Shown here: in pieces, positions 1 through 7,199 of the stretch
Layout of the letters: every line of letters starts with the position of its first letter
How positions within the stretch are numbered: the stretch's first letter is position 1
Source: CAZRDB01 sp964598695
GTDB lineage: Bacteria > Armatimonadota > Zipacnadia > UBA1398
NCBI GenBank assembly: GCA_964598695.1
Contig: CAZRDB010000042.1
Span: 1-30,118 of the forward strand
Reading direction: 5' to 3'
Length of the DNA stretch: 30,118 nt
Made by a program: the position numbers and the translations under genes
The notes under the pieces: generated by a model
What the model was told of the DNA's origin: nothing
The model's database searches: none
What the model saw: only the letters and a program-made list of their open reading frames with translations

Positions 1-170
1 GACGCAGTCGTCTCGCGACGCTCACGCTCGGCAACGGCGCGACCGTGACCTGCGCGTACGACGCGGCCTCTCGGACGACGGGCGTACGGAACGCGAAGGC
101 GGACGGGACCGTGATCGCGGGGTACTCCTACACGCGGGATGCGGTGGGGAACCCGACGGAGGCGTCCGTG
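1..170 (+). pseudogene. RHS/YD-repeat protein, C-terminal fragment, truncated
   Basis: Frame 3 is open from the window edge and reads like YD/RHS repeats: a segment LTLGNGATVTCAYDAASR, then further on YSYTRDAVGN, which is the usual Y-D-x-x-x-R ... Y-x-Y ... G-N pattern. RHS/YD proteins are large secreted or surface polymorphic proteins, often toxins or wall-associated. The similarity stops abruptly at about residue 55, where a palindromic repeat begins at 170. No RHS core end or toxin domain follows, so the gene looks truncated or decayed on this side; its 5' part lies outside the window. The reading frame has no stop until 2066, but positions 170-401 translate to Arg/Gly-rich text without coding character, so I do not treat it as fused to the next gene. 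Confidence 0.7.
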
Positions 171-223
171 TGCTCTTCCCCTCCTCACAACGTCGCGAGG
201 AGGGGGCCAAGGGGGAGGAGCAC
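170..223. repeat. Palindromic repeat at the end of the RHS fragment
   Basis: The outer arms gtgctc (170-175) and gagcac (218-223) are complementary, as are tcccc (177-181) and gggga (212-216). A competing inner hairpin pairs ccctcctc (179-186) with gaggaggg (197-204) around a 10-base loop ending in cgc. It resembles the C-rich/G-rich dispersed palindromes common in many bacterial genomes and the element at 21913-21944. It falls exactly where the YD-repeat similarity ends. Confidence 0.6.
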
Positions 224-401
224 AGCGGGTGAGGGCCGTGCCGTCAGGCGTTGCCTGACCTCATACGCGGGACGCGCGTGCCACCCGGACCGGGGAGGAC
301 GGCGGTGGGGTCGGGCTGCGCGGGTTCCCTCCGGCGCGAGGGCCAAGCCGCGGGCGCGGAGAAGTGGCGGCCGGGTGGCTGGACACGCGGGAGGTCGCAC
401 G
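224..401. other. Intergenic leader of the GH127-like gene
   Basis: No convincing gene is present. It contains a small perfect hairpin, gtcaggc (243-249) with gcctgac (253-259), which could end transcription from the RHS side. A Shine-Dalgarno GGGAGG near 388-393 serves the gene starting at 402. No clear sigma70 promoter was found. Confidence 0.45.
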
Positions 402-2066
402 ATGGTCCCACTCGGTTGGCACGACCAGCAGATCGCGGGCGAGCTGCTCCTCCGGGCAGAGCGCAACTTCGCCCGACTCGAGGAGCCCGACTACCGGGAG
501 GAGGGCTTCTTCCGCTCGGCAGCCAGCGGCACGAACGCCGGCTGGCCCGGCGACCACGAGGGCCGCACGATCCTCGGGCTCACGCTGCTCGCGCGGGCGC
601 TCGACCGCGAACCCGCCTTCCTCGCCGACCACCTCGCCCGGCTCCCACGCCTCGCCAACGAGCGCGGCTACCTCGGCGAGGTCCTCCCCCAGGGCCAGGC
701 CGACGAGCAGCAGCTCTCGGGCCACTCATGGCTGCTCCGCGGCCTCTGCGAGCACCACCTCCGCACCGGCGAGCAGGCCCCGCTCGAGTGGGCCGCGCGG
801 ATCGCGCGCGCGCTGTTCCTCCCGACGCGCGACGCCTACGCCGCCTACGAGGCCGGCGACCGCACCGCCGTCGATGGCGCCCCGGCCGGCAGCCTGCTCA
901 CGGGCGCGCAGGGCCTCTGGCGCTCCTCGACCGATGTCGGCTGCGCGTTCATCCCGCTCGACGGCGTGACGCAGGTCTACGAGCTGGCCCCGAGCGAGGA
1001 GCTGCGCGCGCTGATCGAGACCATGCTCGAGCGGTATCTCGCGATGGACTTCGTGGGCGGCGCGCTCCAGACCCACGCGACACTGAGCGGCCTCCGGGGC
1101 CTCCTCCGCTACCAGGGTCTGACGGGCGACTCGGGCCTGCTCGCGGAGGCGCGCCGCGTCTTCGCGCTCTACCTCCGCGAGGGGCTCACCGAGAACTACG
1201 CCAACCACAACTGGTTCACGCGGCCACAGTGGACCGAGCCCTGCGCCGTGATCGACTCCTTCATGGTCGCGACCCAACTCTGGCAGCGCACGGGCGAGGC
1301 CGACTACCTCGAGACGGCGCACCACATCTACGCGAACGCGATGGGCTACGGCCAGCGGCCGAACGGCGGCTGGGGCTGCGATCTCTGCCTCGGAGCGGCC
1401 GACCCCTTCCTCACGCCGCTCGAGGGCGCCTTCGAGGCCTGGTGGTGCTGCACGATGCGTGGGGCGGAGGGCCTCGCCCGCGCGGCCGAGAACGCCTGGC
1501 AGCTCGCGGACGACGGCGCGACGCTCGCGTTCGCGTTCGGCGGCGCCGCGCGGCTCGCGTTCGCCGAGGGCGAGGTGCTCCTCCGCCAGGAGACCGGGCT
1601 CCCGCGCGAGGGGTGGGTGCGGCTCATGGTGCTCCGCTCGGACCTCTCCGTCCCGAAGCGCCTCCGCGTGTTCCTCCCGCCCGGCGGGGACGAGGGGAGC
1701 CTCGCGGTCACACTCGACGGCGCCGCGGCACGGTGGGGGCACGAGGGGCGGTTCGTCGTGACCGAGCTTCCCCGTCATGCGGGGCAGACGCTCGAGCTGC
1801 GCTTCGACCTCCTGCTTCGGCAGGCGGAGCGGCTCACCGAGCGGGCGCTCGTGGGCTACCGGACGCTCCGCCACGGGCCCCTGATCCTCGGCCTCCGCGG
1901 CGCGGGGCGCGAGATCGCGATGCCCGACCCGGACCGCCTCGCGCCACTCGGGAACGGCCGCTACGCGCTCCCCGATGGCGGCCTCCTCGAGCCGCTCGAT
2001 GACATGATCCACCTCCCCGCGGAGGAGGCCCGCCGCGACCGCCGACAGGCGATGTTCCGGGGGTAG
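402..2066 (+). CDS. GH127-like (DUF1680) glycoside hydrolase family protein
   Basis: 554 aa, cytoplasmic (no signal peptide). The DUF1680/GH127 family comprises beta-L-arabinofuranosidases and relatives with an (alpha/alpha)6 barrel and a Zn-thiolate site made from one Glu and several Cys, one Cys being the nucleophile. Seen here: repeated helical-hairpin text such as HSWLLRGLCEHH, a WTEPCAVID motif (Glu279, Cys281) matching the family's E-T-C, and a WWCC motif (Cys349-Cys350) matching the family's Cys-Cys. A beta-rich C-terminal part follows. It is shorter than typical members (about 600-650 aa) and the Pro-Pro-Asn usually following the Cys pair is Thr-Met-Arg. The ATG at 402 is chosen over the long upstream open frame because GGGAGG lies 8-9 bases before it. 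Substrate is not predictable; it fits the sugar-degrading neighbours. Confidence 0.8.
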   Translation: MVPLGWHDQQIAGELLLRAERNFARLEEPDYREEGFFRSAASGTNAGWPGDHEGRTILGLTLLARALDREPAFLADHLARLPRLANERGYLGEVLPQGQADEQQLSGHSWLLRGLCEHHLRTGEQAPLEWAARIARALFLPTRDAYAAYEAGDRTAVDGAPAGSLLTGAQGLWRSSTDVGCAFIPLDGVTQVYELAPSEELRALIETMLERYLAMDFVGGALQTHATLSGLRGLLRYQGLTGDSGLLAEARRVFALYLREGLTENYANHNWFTRPQWTEPCAVIDSFMVATQLWQRTGEADYLETAHHIYANAMGYGQRPNGGWGCDLCLGAADPFLTPLEGAFEAWWCCTMRGAEGLARAAENAWQLADDGATLAFAFGGAARLAFAEGEVLLRQETGLPREGWVRLMVLRSDLSVPKRLRVFLPPGGDEGSLAVTLDGAAARWGHEGRFVVTELPRHAGQTLELRFDLLLRQAERLTERALVGYRTLRHGPLILGLRGAGREIAMPDPDRLAPLGNGRYALPDGGLLEPLDDMIHLPAEEARRDRRQAMFRG

Positions 2067-2079
2067 GCCGCACCGACCG

Positions 2080-2137
2080 TGTAGGGGCGACCGGCAGGTC
2101 GCCCACGGGGGGGGGCGACCGGCAGGTCGCCCCTACA
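2080..2137. repeat. Double-copy palindromic intergenic repeat
   Basis: Two copies of gcgaccggcaggtcgccc lie at about 2087-2104 and 2115-2132, separated by a G run. The outer ends are inverted: tgtaggggcgacc (2080-2092) and ggtcgcccctaca (2125-2137). Each copy is itself a palindrome (ggcgacc/ggtcgcc around ggca). This matches the widespread 'gtaggggcgacc' dispersed repeat type. It lies 13 bases after the GH127-like stop and may act as terminator or RNA stabiliser. Confidence 0.8.
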
Positions 2138-2213
2138 AGGGTGGCGCGTGGCAGGGAGCGCGGCGCCGCACGCGAACCAACGGGGACATCACCGCGCGCG
2201 AGAGGACCGAGCC

Positions 2214-3479
2214 ATGGCGTGGGAGCTTCCCGAGAGTGACCGGCAGTACCTGCGCGGGCTGGCCGCGCGGCAGGCGGAGTACGCCGCCCTGCCACTCATG
2301 GCCGAGCGCAGGCAGATGTGGTACGACCACAACGAGGGCAAGCCCGACGCACCCACGCCGGTCGTCATCGAGACCTGGACCTTCGATCGCGACTTCATGC
2401 CTCCGGGTGTGCTCCGCTGCGCGTCGGACGCGGGCCGGGGCATCGAGTGGCAGCTCCTCCGGAACCTCCGGCAGCACGAGCTGATCGACGACGATCACGT
2501 GATGCCCGAGACCTTCGACATCGGATGGCAGCTCTCCATCGACTTCTTCGGCGGCCTTCACATCGCCACCGAGTCGGTCAAGGATGCCGACGGCGTAGCG
2601 ACCGGTTACCACTTCCTCCACCCGATCACCGACCTCGAGCGGGGCTTCGAGCTGCTCAATGCGCCGGTCTGCGAGGTCGACCGCGCGGCGACCGAGGACT
2701 ATCGGGCCTTCGTGAGCGACGTGCTCGGCGACCTCCTCCCCGTGCGGCTCACGTGCGGGCCTCTCGGCAACCGTGGGCTCACGCAGCACGTCGTGCGGCT
2801 GATGGGGATGGAGGCCTTCTTCACCGCCATGTACGACCAGCCCGAGGCGATGCACCGGCTGATGGGCACCCTCCGCGACAGCGTCCTGGCCGTCATGCGC
2901 TGGGGCGAGGCCGAGGGGCTCTACATCGTGAACAACGGCAACGACGAGAGCTTCGGCTCGAGCTACAACTTCACGCATGAGCTGCCCCAGCCCGACTACG
3001 CCGGCGGACCCGCGCGCCTCGCGGACCTGTGGGGCTCGGCCGAGAGTCAGGAGACGGTGGGCGTCTCACCCGCGCTGTTCCACGAGTTCTGCTTCCCGTA
3101 CTACCGCGATGTGGTCGAGCCGCTCGGCCTGCTGTACTACGGTTGCTGCGAGCCGGCCCACCCGTTCTGGGAGGACCTCCGACAGCTCCCCCAGCTCAAG
3201 AAGATCTCCATCTCGCCCTGGTGCGACCAGCGGTTCATGGGCGAAGCGCTCGCGGGAACCGGCATCGTCTTCTCGCGTAAGCCGGACCCCAACTTCCTCT
3301 CGGTCGACCGGCGGCTCAACGAGGAGGCCTGGGCGGCACACATCCGCGAGACCGTCGAGGCCGCGCGGGGCGTGCCGCTCGAGATCATCATCCGCGATGT
3401 CTACACGGTCCACGGGGAGATCGAGAACGCGCGCAAGGCCGTCGCCATCGCGCGACGGGAGGCGGGCCGGAGGCGGTAG
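2214..3479 (+). CDS. Uroporphyrinogen decarboxylase (URO-D)-like protein
   Basis: 421 aa, soluble. The URO-D fold family includes heme HemE and many corrinoid or thiol methyltransferase relatives; expanded sets of unassigned members occur in Armatimonadota and Planctomycetota beside sugar-degradation genes. Family-like features: a central segment LTCGPLGNRGLTQHVVRLMGMEAFFTAMYDQPE, a late FCFPYYRDVVEPLG helix, the strand YYGCCEPAHPFW (a Cys-Cys and His typical of methyltransferase-like members), and a C-terminal IIRDVYTVHGE segment. It is longer than HemE (about 350 aa) and lacks its N-terminal substrate motif, so heme synthesis is unlikely. The start ATG follows gagaggacc by 7 bases. The leader resembles that of the sialidase gene at 4267. 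True reaction unknown. Confidence 0.75.
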   Translation: MAWELPESDRQYLRGLAARQAEYAALPLMAERRQMWYDHNEGKPDAPTPVVIETWTFDRDFMPPGVLRCASDAGRGIEWQLLRNLRQHELIDDDHVMPETFDIGWQLSIDFFGGLHIATESVKDADGVATGYHFLHPITDLERGFELLNAPVCEVDRAATEDYRAFVSDVLGDLLPVRLTCGPLGNRGLTQHVVRLMGMEAFFTAMYDQPEAMHRLMGTLRDSVLAVMRWGEAEGLYIVNNGNDESFGSSYNFTHELPQPDYAGGPARLADLWGSAESQETVGVSPALFHEFCFPYYRDVVEPLGLLYYGCCEPAHPFWEDLRQLPQLKKISISPWCDQRFMGEALAGTGIVFSRKPDPNFLSVDRRLNEEAWAAHIRETVEAARGVPLEIIIRDVYTVHGEIENARKAVAIARREAGRRR

Positions 3480-3492
3480 GAGCAGAGGCTGG

Positions 3493-3882
3493 CTACAGGC
3501 CGAGGATGATGCGGAGCCGGTCCTCGACGAGGGCCATCGTGCCCGGCGAGACGTGGCCGAGACACCGCGTGAGCCGCTCCGCGGCGACCGATCGAACGTC
3601 CTCGCACTTGGCGAAGCTCTGGACGCTGAGGCCGCCCTCGGGCGGCTCGATGGGGATGTGCAGCGAACCCCCCATCCCCCCCGAGGTTATCCCCCCCCCC
3701 ACGGCGACCCCCCACGGCCCGGGGTTAACCTTAACCACCACTAANNNNNNNNNNGGGCCGTGGTTGAGCAGATCGACCGAGACGATCAGCGCGGGGCGGG
3801 CGCCCCCCTGCTCGTGGCCACGGACGGGATCCAGCTCCACGAACCAGATCTCGCCGCGCGAGGCGGGGCCTCGTCCGGTCAT
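3493..3882 (-). CDS. mazF: MazF/PemK-family endoribonuclease toxin (interrupted by scaffold gap)
   Basis: MazF toxins cleave mRNA and are held inactive by their cognate antitoxin. The N-terminus RGEIWFVELDPVRGHEQGG.RPALIVS is the family signature, and IPIEPPEGGLSVQSFAKCEDVRSV is the conserved central strand set. Ten Ns at 3745-3754 interrupt the gene. The sequence after the gap (gene direction) is rich in G runs and reads KVNPGPWGVAVGGGITSGG, where the family expects one copy of LNHGP-x-x-VVVVPITSRDRG. It therefore looks like an error-laden repeat of the pre-gap segment. The reading frame survives the Ns only nominally. The ATG overlaps the antitoxin stop as ATGA. Likely functional in the organism; the sequence as given is not reliable between 3670 and 3760. 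Confidence 0.85.
   Translation of the reverse strand: MTGRGPASRGEIWFVELDPVRGHEQGGARPALIVSVDLLNHGXXXXLVVVKVNPGPWGVAVGGGITSGGMGGSLHIPIEPPEGGLSVQSFAKCEDVRSVAAERLTRCLGHVSPGTMALVEDRLRIILGL
3745..3754. other. Scaffold gap (10 N) in mazF
   Basis: Run of ten Ns. The plus-strand text on the left, ccacggcccggggttaacc, resembles the reverse reading of the text on the right, gggccgtggttgagc. Two overlapping contig ends were probably not merged. Confidence 0.95.
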
Positions 3883-4142
3883 GGGCCGCCGCCACCCTGC
3901 GGCTCGAGGCTATCGCCGAGAGTGGCGGCCCACAGCTCCCGCTCGGCAAGCTCGTAGGCCCATGCCTCAGGGTCGGCACGCAGGGCGGCGTAGGCAGCGT
4001 TGGACTCCTCCAGCACCCGCTGTCTGCGGTACGCCTCGATCGCCCTCTCGAGGACAACCGCCATCGGCTCGCCTGTCTGGGCGGAGAGGGTCCGCAGCGC
4101 GCAGTGGGCGCGCTGGCCGAGTCTGACCGTGGTGGTCGCCAA
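3879..4142 (-). CDS. mazE: MazE/RHH-type antitoxin of the mazF pair
   Basis: 87 aa from the TTG at 4142. The start MATTTVRL followed by a helix and EPMAVVLERAIEAYRRQRVLEESNAAYAALRADPEAW matches small ribbon-helix-helix antitoxins that precede MazF genes, with a beta strand, two helices and an acidic toxin-binding tail. A GTG at 4151 also opens the frame, but it lies within the Shine-Dalgarno GGAGGTGA. The TTG, 8 bases after that site, gives the usual MATTTVR beginning, so I prefer it. The gene overlaps mazF by 4 bases. The promoter and a palindrome sit just upstream, suggesting autoregulation. Confidence 0.8.
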   Translation of the reverse strand: MATTTVRLGQRAHCALRTLSAQTGEPMAVVLERAIEAYRRQRVLEESNAAYAALRADPEAWAYELAERELWAATLGDSLEPQGGGGP

Positions 4143-4167
4143 TGCGGTCACCTCCTGTTATCAACTC

Positions 4168-4182
4168 AGTATACACATGTGT
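4168..4182 (-). promoter_or_regulatory. mazEF -10 element with overlapping palindromic operator
   Basis: Reading the minus strand, TATACT (4173-4168) is a near-consensus -10, about 26 bases before the TTG start. The perfect 10-base palindrome ACACATGTGT (4173-4182) abuts and shares one base with it, a position where antitoxin binding would block transcription. No good -35 is present at 17 bases, which fits a weak, repressible promoter. Confidence 0.5.
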
Positions 4183-4266
4183 CGACGTACTCCGCTACAC
4201 ACTTGGCGAGGTGCTTCGCCCTCTCGCGCGAACCGTCAGGCGTCACACCGAGAGGACGGATACGCC

Positions 4267-5316
4267 ATGGCTGCGGCTCTCTGTGCTTGCCTCGCGCTCG
4301 GGGTGCAGGCGCACCCCCTCGCGACGATCGTCTGCGCCGATGCGGGCGCCGGAGGCTACCAGGCCTTCCCCGACGTCGTCCGGCTCGCGAGCGGCGACCT
4401 GCTGTGCGTCTTCTACGCCGGCTACGACCACATCTCGTTCCCGACGGAGGATCTTCCGAACGGCGCGCGCGTGATGGCCTGCCGCTCGCGGGACAACGGC
4501 CGGAGCTGGGGCCCCGCCTTCACCGTTGCCGACACGCCGTGGGACGACCGCGACCCCTCGATCGCCCAGCTCCCGGACGGCTCGCTCCTCGCCAACTGGT
4601 TCACCTACACGCACCAGCAGGAGAAGCACCGCGAGGGCAACGCCGCGAACTACAAGGAGATCTACCTCGCGCGGAGCACCGATGACGGGGTGACCTGGAG
4701 CGAGCCGGAGCTGATCCCCGCGACCGCCGGCAACCACTACGGCTGCACCTCACCCGTCCGGCTCCTCGACGATGGCACGCTGCTCATGCCGATCTACCAC
4801 GAGCGACTCGAGCCGCTCCGCTGCACGAGCCTCGTGATCCTCTCGCACGACAACGGCCGCACCTGGGAGGGCCCGTACCCGGTCGATCCCGCCAGCGAGG
4901 ACAACGACGAGCCGGACGTGATCCAGCTGCCGAGCGGCGCGCTGCTCTGCGCGATGCGGACGAACGTCGAGGGCACGATGATGTGGCAGTCACGGTCGCA
5001 CGACCGCGGCCGCACCTGGACCCCCTCGACCCCCATGCCGTTCACCGGCCATGCGCCGTACCTGTTCCGCACCGCGGCGGGTGTGCTCCTGTGCGGCCAC
5101 CGGCTCCCCGGCACCTCGCTCCACGCGAGCCGCGACGACGGCCAGACGTGGGACGAGGGCCTACTTATCGACGAGTGCATCGGCGCCTACCCGAGCCTCT
5201 GCGCGCTGCCGGACGGCCGGATCCTGTTCGTCTCCTACGAGGAAGGCCCGGGCTCCCGGATCTGCTGCGTCGCCCTCCGCGTCACAGAGCAGGGGGTAGC
5301 CATCGAGGCGCCGTAG
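4267..5316 (+). CDS. Sialidase-like exo-glycosidase with Asp-box (BNR) repeats
   Basis: 349 aa. A six-bladed beta-propeller is indicated by five Asp boxes of the S-x-D-x-G-x-T/S-W type: SRDNGRSW, STDDGVTW, SHDNGRTW, SHDRGRTW and SRDDGQTW near residues 74, 137, 193, 244 and 288. Sialidases (GH33) remove terminal sialic acids, but many BNR proteins have other sugar substrates. The canonical N-terminal F/Y-R-I-P is replaced by an AFPDVVRL segment, so sialic acid specificity is doubtful. The first residues MAAALCACLALGVQAHP are hydrophobic and could be a very short export signal, although no positive n-region is visible. ATG chosen with gagagga about 10 bases upstream. Confidence 0.75.
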   Translation: MAAALCACLALGVQAHPLATIVCADAGAGGYQAFPDVVRLASGDLLCVFYAGYDHISFPTEDLPNGARVMACRSRDNGRSWGPAFTVADTPWDDRDPSIAQLPDGSLLANWFTYTHQQEKHREGNAANYKEIYLARSTDDGVTWSEPELIPATAGNHYGCTSPVRLLDDGTLLMPIYHERLEPLRCTSLVILSHDNGRTWEGPYPVDPASEDNDEPDVIQLPSGALLCAMRTNVEGTMMWQSRSHDRGRTWTPSTPMPFTGHAPYLFRTAAGVLLCGHRLPGTSLHASRDDGQTWDEGLLIDECIGAYPSLCALPDGRILFVSYEEGPGSRICCVALRVTEQGVAIEAP

Positions 5317-5331
5317 ACCGTGGCGACCCTG

Positions 5332-5347
5332 GGCGGGTCGTCCCGCC
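5332..5347. terminator. Small hairpin between convergent genes
   Basis: ggcggg (5332-5337), loop tcgt, cccgcc (5342-5347). It lies between the sialidase-like stop and the stop of the minus-strand nuclease gene. The stem is short and lacks a U tract. Confidence 0.35.
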
Positions 5348-5754
5348 TACCGGCCCGCCCGGTAGCGGAGTCCGAGGATCCACGCGGCGTAGTCGTCGAT
5401 CGGCCCGGGCGGCGTGCGCAGGCCCGCGGGGAGCAGGCGACCGAGGCCGCGCGGCGGGTTCTCGCGGAAGTACAGGCTGCGGGCCTCCTCGGTCGAACGG
5501 TGCTCGTCGACGGCCACGACGGCGAGGCCTCCGAGCGCGGCGAGCTGTGACCGGGCCTCGGCCGAGGAGGTGCGATCGCCCAGGACGACGACGGTGAAGC
5601 CGAAGCGCTCGCGGAGCGCGGCGACATGCGCGGCGAGGTCGGCGGCGGGGACGATCTCATGGAGCGGGGAGGAGCCGTCGGGGAGGACGACCGCGAGGCC
5701 GGTCTTCTCTCGGCCGGGGTCGATCGCGAGCAGCGGCTCAGCTCGTGGGGGCAA
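5347..5754 (-). CDS. YqgF/RuvX-like RNase H-fold nuclease
   Basis: 135 aa from a TTG inside the end of the DUF3084 gene. The YqgF/RuvX family (pre-16S rRNA processing nuclease or Holliday-junction resolvase-like) has an RNase H fold. Seen: LLAIDPGREKTGLAVV with the first catalytic Asp and the D-P-G...T-G signature, a strand FTVVVLGDRTSS, VDEHRSTEEARSLYF corresponding to the family's VDER-T-x-x-A, and a final IDDYAAWIL in the position of the last acidic pair. The TTG is chosen because GAGG lies 9 bases before it and it yields 135 aa, the family length; any ATG further up would give a long Ser/Arg-rich leader that is a shadow of the upstream gene. It is translationally coupled to the DUF3084 gene (17-base overlap). 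Confidence 0.7.
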   Translation of the reverse strand: MPPRAEPLLAIDPGREKTGLAVVLPDGSSPLHEIVPAADLAAHVAALRERFGFTVVVLGDRTSSAEARSQLAALGGLAVVAVDEHRSTEEARSLYFRENPPRGLGRLLPAGLRTPPGPIDDYAAWILGLRYRAGR

Positions 5755-7108
5755 GGGGATCGACCTCGACCTGGTACTCGGGCTGGTCGATGCTGAGGCA
5801 TTCCTCCTGCGTGACGACCACGGAGAGCCGGGCGGAGAGCCCGAGATCGTTGCGCAGCCGGAGCACCTCCTGGATGACGGCGTCCTGCTCCTCGTACGGA
5901 AGCTCGGTGATCCCGGTCTGGCGCCAGACGACGCCGCGCTCGACCGCGAACGCGCGCGCGTCGGCAAGCGCCTCGCGGATCGCGGTGGCGATGTCGTTGC
6001 GGCTCGCCTCGGGCGATACGGACCGGGTGGCGAGAACGGCCCCGCGGCGGAAGACGGGAACGACGCGGCCCATGTTGAACTCGGCGATGACCGGACGGCG
6101 CTTCGGGGCCCGGTAGTCCCACACGTTGAGGGTGACGTAAGCCCGCTCGCCCATCTCCGTGCGCTTGGCGGCCTCCTGGGCGACGTACTGCAGGTACTCG
6201 TTGTACGCCTTGAGGCGCTCCTGGATGGTGAGCGGCTTCCAGTCCGGACCGATCCGCGGCTCGCCGCGCCGGAGGATGATCGTGAGCCCCGAGGTCATGT
6301 CGATGTCGTCGTCCGGGCTGTCGTAGGGCTGCGAGCCGGCCGCCTGGGCGCGCGCGGCCGCCTCGGCCATCAGGCGGTCGATCGCCGCCCGGGCCGCCTC
6401 GACGCCCGTGTGCGCGGGGAGGATCGCGCGGGCCAGTTCGTCGCCCGGCTCGAAGACGTAGACCTCGCTGCCGACCCCCGTGTAGCCGTAGAACTTCAGC
6501 GTGCCGGCGAAGCTGCTCTTGCCCGCCTGCTCGACCATCTGGTCGCGCTGGGCCTTGGCGGCGTCGGCCTCGCGCGTGAGCGCCTTGATCCCGGTCTCGA
6601 GCCACCCCTGGCGGGTGCGGAGCTGGCTCACCTGGCCGCTTGCGCGCTTCAGCTCTCCCTGCGCGCGGGAGACTTCCCCCTCGGCCCGGTCGGCGTTCTC
6701 CTCGGCCGTGTTGGCCCGCTGCTCGGCCGCGTTCCGTTCGGTGTCGGCCAGGCGGAGGCGGGCCTCGGTCGATTCCAGGCTCTGCGCGGCGGCCGCGAGT
6801 TCCTGGAATGCGGCATCGCGCTGGTTCTGAGCCTCGGTCGCCTCCCCCCGCGCCTGGGCGATCTGCTGGTGGAGCTGACCGAGGGTGAAGACCGCCTCGC
6901 GGACCGACTTGGAGGCGATCGCAAGCGCGAGAATCGTGCCGGCGGTGATCACCCAGCCGGTGCAGACGGCGATCAGGACGGCCGTCTGGCGCGGCCGCAA
7001 CCCGAACAGGCTCACTCGTTTCTTGCCGAGGCGCTTGCCGATGATGTCACCGACGTAGGCGACGACACCGCTTACGACGATGACGGCAAGGATCAGCGTA
7101 ACGTTCAT
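5738..7108 (-). CDS. DUF3084 membrane-anchored coiled-coil protein
   Basis: 456 aa. Residues 1-22 and about 43-65 form two membrane helices with a cytoplasmic-looking basic loop (GKRLGKKRVSLFGLRPRQ). Residues about 66-185 are an Ala/Glu/Arg-rich coiled coil. The remaining 270 residues are a soluble domain with a final strand-rich part. This architecture matches DUF3084, known from cyanobacteria, Armatimonadota and Thermus-like lineages and without a proven function. It starts at an ATG with GGGAG 7 bases upstream. It lies 91 bases after coaX and overlaps the nuclease gene downstream, so the three are probably one transcript. Confidence 0.8.
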   Translation of the reverse strand: MNVTLILAVIVVSGVVAYVGDIIGKRLGKKRVSLFGLRPRQTAVLIAVCTGWVITAGTILALAIASKSVREAVFTLGQLHQQIAQARGEATEAQNQRDAAFQELAAAAQSLESTEARLRLADTERNAAEQRANTAEENADRAEGEVSRAQGELKRASGQVSQLRTRQGWLETGIKALTREADAAKAQRDQMVEQAGKSSFAGTLKFYGYTGVGSEVYVFEPGDELARAILPAHTGVEAARAAIDRLMAEAAARAQAAGSQPYDSPDDDIDMTSGLTIILRRGEPRIGPDWKPLTIQERLKAYNEYLQYVAQEAAKRTEMGERAYVTLNVWDYRAPKRRPVIAEFNMGRVVPVFRRGAVLATRSVSPEASRNDIATAIREALADARAFAVERGVVWRQTGITELPYEEQDAVIQEVLRLRNDLGLSARLSVVVTQEECLSIDQPEYQVEVDPLAPTS

Positions 7109-7199
7109 GCGCGCTCCCGCGGTTGCCACACGACGCACAGAAGGCGCGTTGCCGCCTCCGCGTCGGATGGCCTTCCCGTACTGAGTGACCGTTCGTGCT

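Noticed and set aside
726..2012. Long minus-strand open frame opposite the GH127-like gene
   Set aside because: Glu/Arg/Ala-rich shadow; the plus strand carries the E-x-C and Cys-Cys motifs.
45..2066. A continuous open frame joining the RHS fragment to the GH127-like protein (673 aa)
   Set aside because: Positions 170-401 encode Arg/Gly-rich text with a palindromic repeat, and a good ribosome site precedes the ATG at 402. At this GC content stops are rare.
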